A stretch of 64,000 nt of DNA, taken from positions 2,649,630 to 2,713,629 of the forward strand of contig NW_024468916.1 of NCBI RefSeq assembly GCF_011745365.1, in the 5' to 3' direction. The notes under the pieces were generated by a model. It saw only the letters and a list, made by a program, of their open reading frames with translations. It was not told the DNA's origin and searched no databases. The DNA comes from Cryphonectria parasitica EP155. Taxonomy: Eukaryota > Ascomycota > Sordariomycetes > Diaporthales > Cryphonectriaceae. A program made the translations under genes and the position numbers. This document shows positions 56,046-64,000 of this stretch, piece after piece (within the stretch, counting starts at the first letter, position 1; the number at the start of each line of letters is the position of its first letter).

Positions 56046-57911
56046 CGTGGCTATCTGCTATCCAGCAATCTGTCGCTAAAGACGCCTTCTCTTTGCTGCG
56101 TTCAGTGTCCAAGGGCTAAGCGGGTCGATCGACGTCGAGCACGTCTGCAGGCACGAGACTGGCAATGGAGCGGTGTCGACTGCTTAAGGAGATATGAGAA
56201 AAGTGAAAATTGACGATACGCTCTGAATGTCGTCACGATTGAAAGAGGATGGAGAAAGGACGACCGAAAGAAAAACAAGGAAGACGGTGATCATGAATCC
56301 AGGCACAGATCTGAAATGGATATTCCTCGAGTCGAAGCTGGTAGGGGACCAACGTAGCCAGCCTGGACTGAACCTGAAGAAGTGGATCATGGTTCCAGGT
56401 GGATAAGTGGGAGGCTGGGAGGTGTTGACCGTCATTACTATTTCGGTGGAGTTGGCACAGCAACTACGAGCCATGTCGCGTGCCTATGGCGCTACTGTAC
56501 ATACTGCAGTAGTATGTACGTACCTTGGCGCTTCCCCCCGGCCACGCCTTTACCTGCCCCACCTGCCAACTGCACAATCGCTTGATCCTGCCTGCTCCCG
56601 CTACCTGCTCCTGCTTCCTGCCCGGCGGCTCAGTGCCTCGGTGCCGGTGGATAGACCCCACCTTGGCCGACATTTCCTGAGCTGCCCCGGAAAATCGCTA
56701 CGACTTCAGGCAACATCTCACGCCCAGCTGAATGAAGTCTGCCGAAATGTGTGTATATATTTAGCTTATGGACCACGGCATACAGCAGCTACCGCAGTGA
56801 GCTTTGAATGTACAAGTCAGAATGGTGGCACGGAGAAACCAGCTTTATTGGTTTCACACAAGCTTTCAGATACGATAGTTGTCACACAATGTGTTGTTAT
56901 TTTCTAGCCTCCTAATTGAGCCGGATATGAAAACGTTCCTGTACCATGGTAGACTTTGAGAGAGTAAAGGATGCGGTAAGCCCTCAGGTGATAACCCACC
57001 TAAATACTGCAGCAACTTCAGTAAGAAATTCCCAAACAATGGGGGGTGAAAGAGATCTGAGGGTTAGGGTTCGTATGGTGGAGCAGGAGCTTGGACCAAC
57101 TTTTGACTCAGATGCCTGCCCCCTCTCTCCTTCCCCCCTTTGGCTGTAGTTAGCGCACAGACCATGCCTCACAAGGCTTGCACACCTTTGGAGTAGCCGT
57201 TGGAGCACCACCGCCGCTGAACTGGCTGACTGGCTGGCTGACTGGCAGACTTCAACTCGAGATCGGCAAAGTAAAAGCTCGACCTGAGACAACCAATCCA
57301 CCAAGAACACTGCCATCCGAACCCCAACATCTGCAACTCTGGTACCTCCCTGGTCGAATTTTCTACTGACAGCTTCATCCCCCATTGATAACCTCTTCCC
57401 ACACCTCGTCATCTCCCTGACCAGCTCCCCTTCGCTGACCCTCCCTATACCGATCCTTTGCGCACAACTGCACAACTGCAACCCTGCGAAGCTGTGCGCC
57501 CTTGCCCTGTGACAGCTTCTTCCACATCCAACAGCCCAAGACAGCTTGCCACAGTCACACAGCCTTCGACGCAACCTGCCCTGCCTTTGCTTTGTTGTTG
57601 CGCAACCCTAAACTCTCTCGCCTGCAGCAAACCTGAAGACACGCTTCGACACACCTCTCTGAGTTTGACAAATCGACGACACAGAACTTCTCACCACTGC
57701 CGCCTCTCTCTTCTCCTCATCTCTGCCACCCTCTCCGTTCTTCCATCGCAACGATAGCTGCCACATATGCGCCGGTCCTGTCGATAAACCTTTCCTTCGA
57801 CTCCACTCGATCATACCTCAACGGCTACCCCAGCAGCAGAGGCGCGGCTCTGTCCTGTCCAGTCACGGATAACAGAACCGTCTACGCCTGCTCCCCTCCT
57901 CTTCATCACTC
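56046..57911. promoter_or_regulatory. Divergent promoter region, F-BAR gene / NOT1
   Basis: A 1.9 kb region between head-to-head housekeeping genes. The 500 bases before NOT1 are rich in C and T with many short CA and CT tracts, as expected for a long 5' leader. A tandem GACTGGCTG-type repeat lies at about 57229-57247. No additional gene is supported. Confidence 0.6.
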
Positions 57912-60900
57912 ATGCTCCCACGACCGTCGGGAACATTTTCTCCCACTCCTTCCACAGGTCTACAGACTGGGATCAGCCACTCTCCACATCCTTCACAGGC
58001 TGGTGTGCTGGGTGCAGGTGCTAGCCCAAGTACCAGCAGTCCCACTGGCAATTACGGCCTCTCCAAGATCGCCGCTACCCAGGTCTCAGTGCTGTTAAGC
58101 ACCCTGAAGACCAAGGAGGACGATCCTGTCGAGTACGAAAATAGGAGGAAAAGGTTGAACAAGGTACGACGTCCCCCCCCCCCCCCCCTCTGCCCGCAGG
58201 GTCAATTCCACCCAGCATCAAGCCTGGAGCCTGCATTCAGCCTGTTTCCCTTGCTAGGGCTTTGTCCGGCCAGGCCTCTTGTCACCCACCTTCTTCCCAT
58301 TCTTGCTGTTGGCGCAACTGACAGATCACTTCCACATGCAGCTCCTAGATGACCACGGCATGGAGGTCTTTACAAAATACTTCACCAAGCTGGTGCTTGC
58401 CAGTGCGCCTCAGATCTTTCCTGGTCTGAATAGGCCCACTGGCGGTGCAGCAAATCCGGGCAACTACTCTCTCCTTCAGGAAGAAATGCGCAAGATCTCC
58501 CACGATGCCAACCAGGCTACGAAAATCTCCGAATCTATCGAGACAGGGACTGAGGATATCTTCCGTGATTTTGATCTGTCGACATTCATGGAGCACTTCA
58601 GGCTGGATGCGCTGGAGAAGACCATATTAGCCTTGGCCTTCAAGCTGGGCACTAGGCCTGATCTGAAAACAAAAGGTATGTGACCCGACAGCAGCACAGC
58701 GGCGTGTCACAAGTCCCACCAGATTGGCTGTCTTGACTTTGCTTGACTGACAACACTCCTTCCAGCTGATGCGATCCTCTCGACCAACTTCCCCACCTTC
58801 CTCAACTTTGTATCCCAGCCTGAGGGCGACCATCAAGACTTGAGCCCCCAATTCCTCGCTCTCATCGTTGACCGGCTCATCCAACATCACCCTCCCAATT
58901 TCAACTCCGCTTCGCATAGAGAACTCACGTCCAGAATTGAGAGTCGATATGCCCTGCTCGACCTGCCTCCCCCGTCAGAGTTGCTGGCGGCTCTGGATCT
59001 TAACCGACTGCTGGTGGACAAGCCTTCCAACGCGCTTGTGTCGTACATTCAGAAAGTCGGGCCCGACTTCACGCGAGACGAAGAAACCTGCGCCCGATTC
59101 CTGCGAGACCGTCCCTCCTCGATTCCACTCACCGAGGAGCAAGTATCGAACGCGCTCACATTTACCACAATCAGTCAGACACCCCAGCCTCAACACAACC
59201 CGTCCGCCCTGGTTGCTGGTCTGCAACGAGTCCTGCCGCCTGGCTTCAGATGGCAAGATGTCATCTCATACTTTGACCAGCCTAGCGCGCGGATATCATC
59301 TCCCCAGTTCCTGCGCCTCTATCGCGCCCTTCTTTTGGTTGCGCAGGACGGCGCGTCTGACTTTGACATCCAGCGGTTGTGGGGTGGGAACTGGGCCAAC
59401 GCGGATGCGCATTTGTCCTTTATCTGCGCTTTTGGCAGCCTCTCACCGGAGCAGTTGGACGCGAGCACAATCCCTGGCCTGCGACCAACCTTTACCCTTG
59501 CCGAGTACGCACAGTCCCCACCTGCCATACGTGAGGTGGCAGAGCATGCCGCGAGGCACCCACTCGTTTCGGTCGATGCGTTGTCAGCGGTCTTCGATGT
59601 CGCCTTGAGCTCGGTTCATGCCTCCCAGAGCACAGAGGCTAAGCGCCTTTTCAACGACGTTGTTGTCCCCAACCTGCACATCTTTGTGGTATCCGCATTT
59701 GGCGTGCCGAAGCCCTGGCCCAGTCTGGCGGTTGAAACCCTTAACTCTCTGTTCGATTCTTTTCTTTACAAGAGGCAAGATGGATATGACTTCGCCTTAG
59801 ACAGCCTCTGGCGAAAGGATAAAGATTTCGTCAAGCAAAAGCTCCTTGAGACGCATGCCATCCGAGCCACAGACTTACCGCTATACTTTGAGCAGGCCGT
59901 CAATCACGGCTGGCTCGATGACTTTATCCACGAGTTCAACGGCTTCGGGCTGGACCTTGTGGCTTTCGGTCATGGTGAGGGCCAGCTCGACCTCGAGCAA
60001 TGGATTAGGGCCAATTCAGCCAGGAGTGCCGAGCTTGCGCCAGCGCTGCTTCAGTTTGTCAACATCAAGGCCAAGTGCGAGAGCGAGTTCCAGCGTCCCA
60101 CGCAGGAAGGGCACCCTATCCTGAGGACCACCCCGCTGAAGGTCAAAACTGTCTTCAGTTTCCTGAATGTGTTGACCGGGCTCCTGCCTCCCGAGACGCC
60201 CGCCTGGATTGGCTGTCAACGCTCTTGCATGACTGCGTACCCACGCTTGATCAACTATGGAGGCGAGTACGACGACGTCATTGATGCCAACGGCAAGGAC
60301 GGCAACCACCTCCCGCCTGCTGCTACTGCCAGGATGGAGGATCACTACAAGAGCATGTATAATGAACAGATTGAAGTGAAGGACGTCGTCGGGGCTTTGG
60401 ACAGCTACAAACATTCCCGCAATCCCCTCGACCAGGACATCTTCGCTTGTATGATTCACGGCCTCTTCGACGAGTACATGCACTTCATCAGCTATCCTAC
60501 CAAGGCCCTCGCAACTACGGCAGTTCTTTTCGGGGGTATGATTTCCAGAAAACTTATCGATGGTATTCCCCTGAATGTTGGTCTTGGCATGATCCTCGAG
60601 TCCTTCAGGGAGTACGCTGCAGAGGAAAACATGTACAGATTTGGTCTGCAGGCCCTTAGCAAGATGTACGGTCGTCTACCGGAGTGGCCAGGCTTCTGTC
60701 AGCAACTAGTGCAGATCAAGAGCCTGCAGGGGACGGAAGCATTCAAGGAGGCAGAGGCCGTCGTCAGCGTCAGCGTCAGCGAGGAAGGGCCAGCACGTCT
60801 GTCGAATGGTGGTCTCGAAGCCCTTACCAACGGCAATGTCTCGGAAGCCATTGAGCCGCAATTTGCGCCCTTTGCGTCCATCAACGTGGAACCTCCTCCC

Positions 60901-63900
60901 TACGGCGTCGATTTCGTAGACCCGACAGACGATGACCAGGACAAGATCCAGTTCAACCTTAACAATATCGATCAGTCCTCACTGCGCTCTCGCTTCGATG
61001 CGATCCGTGATTCGGTGGAACGCAAGCACCAGCAGTGGTTTGCCATACACCTAGTCCAAGAGCGCGCCAAAATGCAGCCGAACCTTCACCAGATGTACCT
61101 CGATCTGGTCAAATTATTTGAGGACAACTCGCTGTGGGCCGAGATCCAAAGGGCTACCCTCGTCTGCGTTTCGCAATTGCTCAACTCGGAGGGCACAATG
61201 CACAGCGCGACGGAGCGAGCCCACTTGAAGAACCTGGGTGGCTGGCTGGGCATGCTAACTCTAGCACGGGATAAGCCTATTCGACATCAGAATATCGCCT
61301 TCAAGCAGCTACTCATCGAGGCACACGATACGAAGAGGCTAATCGTCGTCATCCCATTTGTGTGCAAGGTCCTGGACCAAGGCAAAGCGTCAACTGTGTT
61401 CCGTCCACCGAATCCCTGGCTGATGGATATCATCCACCTTCTGATCGAGCTATACCACAATGCAGACATCAAACTCAACCAGAAGTTCGAGATCGAAGTA
61501 TTGTGCAAGAATTTAAACTTGGACCACAAGAGCATCGAGCCATCCGGAGAAATTCTGAATCGTGTGGTCCTGGAAGAACCTGCACAGGTTCCCCAGGCCG
61601 ATGGACTGGAGGCCTTCGACAATTTGTCTCTCAATGGAATCGGCCAACGTGTGGTCAGCAATCTGCTGCCTCAGGTCGCTGTACCCTCCATACCAGACCT
61701 CGGATCTCGCCTGATCATTCCTCCCAGCAATGAGATGGTCGTCAGCAGCAGTCGCCTGCGTGACATCGTCCACACGGCCTTCAACAAGGCTTTGCAGGAT
61801 ATTATTCAGCCTGTCGTGGACCGATCCGTCACTATTGCGGCTATCAGCACGCAACAGATGATACGCAAGGACTTCGCGACCGAGCCTGACGAGAACCGTG
61901 TGCGAAACTGTGCCATTAGCATGGTGAAGGCGACTGCGGGCAGCCTGGCACTTGTCACTAGCAAGGAACCACTCCGCGCCAATTTCACCAACTATATGCG
62001 CCAGCTCTCGGGAGATATTGTTGGAGGTCTACCAGAAGGCACAATTATCATGTGTGTCAACTCCAATCTCGAGCTTGCGTCTGGCGTCATAGAGGAGGCA
62101 GCTGAGAGGCGGGCCGTTCCCGAGATTGAGGAAATGATTGAAGCGGAGGTGGAAGCCCGACGTCGCCACCGGATGCAACGACCGAATCAGCCATACGTCG
62201 ATGCTTCCTTGAATCGGTGGGCTATGACTATGCCCGACCCTTACAAGATGGCACCTAGCATGGGCGGGCTGAATCCCGAGCAAATGGCCATCTACGAGGA
62301 GTTCCAGCGGCAACCTCATCCAGCTTCGACTACTAACACCCCGTCACATATCGCCTCCACATCAGACGCGACTAGGTCTATGGCCAACGAAGTGCTGCAA
62401 GACCAATACAGCTCTCTGCCGGCCATCCCTACCCCTGCTGAGACCCCTTCACTGCCTTCGGTTTCTGGACACGCTCCAAGCTACTCTCATGGCCATGCCG
62501 GATTGACAAATGGACGACAGCCTGCTGCCAGTGGGCCTGATCTTGGTCTTCTTGCCCAGAGGACCCAGAAGCTCTTCCAGGATTTGCAGAGGGCGGCGAC
62601 CGAGGCGTCGGAGGAGCATTATGACGAGCTTCCGCGGGGCCATGCTGTTCTCGAGACAATGGATGCCCTCATCTCCGTGATCATTAAGACGCGGAATACG
62701 TCTGAGGATTATATTACCTTCGTAATGTTGTCCATGTGCGAGGCACTGGTCGGCCCCGTTGAGGACAACCTTGTCTTGGAGACTTTCATCCATGCTCTTA
62801 CTACCCTCCGCCGGATGCTGGGTCCTGCGGTCAGCGACTACGCGAAGAACTTCTTCCAGCGCCTCGAGACACCGCAGAGATTCCTTCGCCTGCCTCTTAT
62901 CAAAGCCTTTGCGGGAACCGAGTTCCTCGACTGGCGCACACTTGATGAGGCACTTGCCCGACACATCAGGCAGAAGGATCAGGCAGGGCTGCATCTACTG
63001 GATGAGATCGTGAAGATGACAATCCTCAGTGATGTCCCGATGGCACTCTTCGCAAATCTTGGCCTTAGTGTCGACGCGGCGTATGCTTGGATCATGGAAG
63101 ATCACGAGGTACCGCGCGGCGACCATCTCAAGTCAGTCCTGGACGCTGTCCGCGCGCAACAGATATCAACACAGACACGCGAGGACAGGATTTTCGCACG
63201 CCAGGAACAGATGGAATACGTCTTCGAGGAGTGGGTCAATCGTTTCCGCAGTGCTCAGATGACCGATAAGCTCGTGCGCAACTTCTTGAAGCAAATGCAG
63301 GACAGCGATGTCGTTCGTTCCAAGGATGACCTGTTCTTGTTCATCCGCGTTGCCCTGGACAGCTCCGTGGCGCATGTAGAACAGGCTGTCACCGCGGGCA
63401 TCTCGATCGAGGAGGCGTTTGTCTTCGTTGACGCCCTGACGAAGCTCATAGTGGAGTTCGCCAAGTGTGGGGAGTTCGAGGACGGCGCAGTGACCCCGAT
63501 TTGGCTCATTGAGTCTGCCTGGGTTCTGGCTACGATGATTGTCAACTTGCACACCGTCAAGAGGGCAGAGTTGTTCAACCAACGGGTTTTCTTCAGATTC
63601 TTCTCCGACCTCATCTTCGAGAGCAAGGCCTTCTTCGAAGAGCAAGGCAGCGCCGACTGGGGACGTGCCCTGCTGAAGATGGCAGCAAGGCTCAACGCTC
63701 TCGGACCCAGCCTCATCCCCGGCTTCGTCTACGGATGGATGGCTCTCATCTACCATCGAGCTTTCTTGCCCGAGATCATGAAGCTGGGCGCTGGGCCAGG
63801 ATGGGATGCCTACACCAAACTCCTCAAACAGCTGTTAGATTTTGTGGGAGAATCGCTGAAGCATCTGGAGCTGTCTGAAACCGCCAGCAAGCTCTACGAG

Positions 63901-64000
63901 ACGGCTGTCAAGCTGTTGATCGTGCTGGAGCACGATTATCCGCACTATGTGGCTGCGAACTCGGCGGCTATACTGGCCAGTATCCCGCCTCACTGTACAC
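57912..64000 (+). CDS. NOT1: CCR4-NOT complex scaffold subunit NOT1 (3'-partial)
   Basis: Exons 57912-58163, 58342-58675 and 58766 to beyond the right edge join in phases 0 and 1. The first 1940 residues are present and the frame is open to the last base. NOT1 is the scaffold of the CCR4-NOT deadenylase in mRNA decay. A Ser/Pro-rich N-terminus precedes HEAT-repeat segments (DLSTFMEHFRLDALEK near residue 155; tristetraprolin-binding-like region in the middle). The CAF1-binding MIF4G domain spans about residues 925-1150 (LKNLGGWLGMLTLARDKPI, VFRPPNPWLMDIIHLL, KFEIEVLCKNLNLD). The CNOT9-binding DUF3819 domain follows from about 1188 to 1345 (AISTQQMIRKDFATEPDENRVR), and the start of the NOT1 superfamily C-terminal region comes next. 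The NOT-box C-terminus lies outside the window. A 16-C run (58173-58188) sits inside intron 1. Confidence 0.96.

Overview
The window is nuclear DNA from a filamentous ascomycete (Pezizomycotina; Sordariomycetes is my best guess but unproven). The evidence is spliceosomal genes with short GT..AG introns carrying CTAAC/CTGAC branch sites, a G1 (eqolisin) peptidase, GC-rich wobble positions, and a galactosaminogalactan-type polysaccharide gene set known from filamentous ascomycetes. Twelve multi-exon genes and two intronless genes are supported. All intron/exon joins below were deduced by hand from frame, splice signals and protein continuity, not from RNA.

Left half (1-28 kb), gene-poor. Here lie a GH135/spherulin-4 family protein (390-1722, +, Sph3-like), a small secreted eight-cysteine protein (7211-8004, +), a UDP-glucose/GlcNAc 4-epimerase (10133-11854, -, Uge3-like) and a 2968-residue multi-span membrane glycosyltransferase with a C-terminal GT4 domain (18408-27527, +, Gt4c-like). 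Sph3, Uge3 and Gt4c are the hydrolase, sugar-nucleotide epimerase and polymerase of the galactosaminogalactan (GAG) cluster of Aspergillus. The deacetylase Agd3 and the GH114 enzyme Ega3 are not in the window and could lie left of base 1. Gaps of about 5.5, 2.1 and 6.6 kb, rich in microsatellites and homopolymers, separate these genes.

Middle (28-39 kb). A major-facilitator transporter of the monocarboxylate-porter type (28061-29782, -) is divergent from a copper amine oxidase (32016-34452, +) across a 2.2 kb promoter region. The oxidase-proximal part of that region is rich in GATA-factor sites, suggesting nitrogen-controlled uptake and oxidation of amines. A secreted aspergilloglutamic (G1) peptidase follows (37821-38938, +).

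Right part (39-64 kb), denser and mostly housekeeping. It holds a disordered hypothetical protein with a PP1-docking-like RVSF motif, an SGNH/GDSL hydrolase, a serine beta-lactamase-fold hydrolase, a DUF7918-like nuclear-type protein, seipin, and an F-BAR/SH3 septation scaffold (Cdc15/Imp2/Hof1 family). The scaffold is divergent from NOT1, the CCR4-NOT scaffold, which runs off the right edge after 1940 residues.

The most interesting part is the expanded GAG-type locus with a small cysteine-rich secreted protein between the hydrolase and epimerase genes. An unusual number of introns in the window are multiples of three and free of stop codons.
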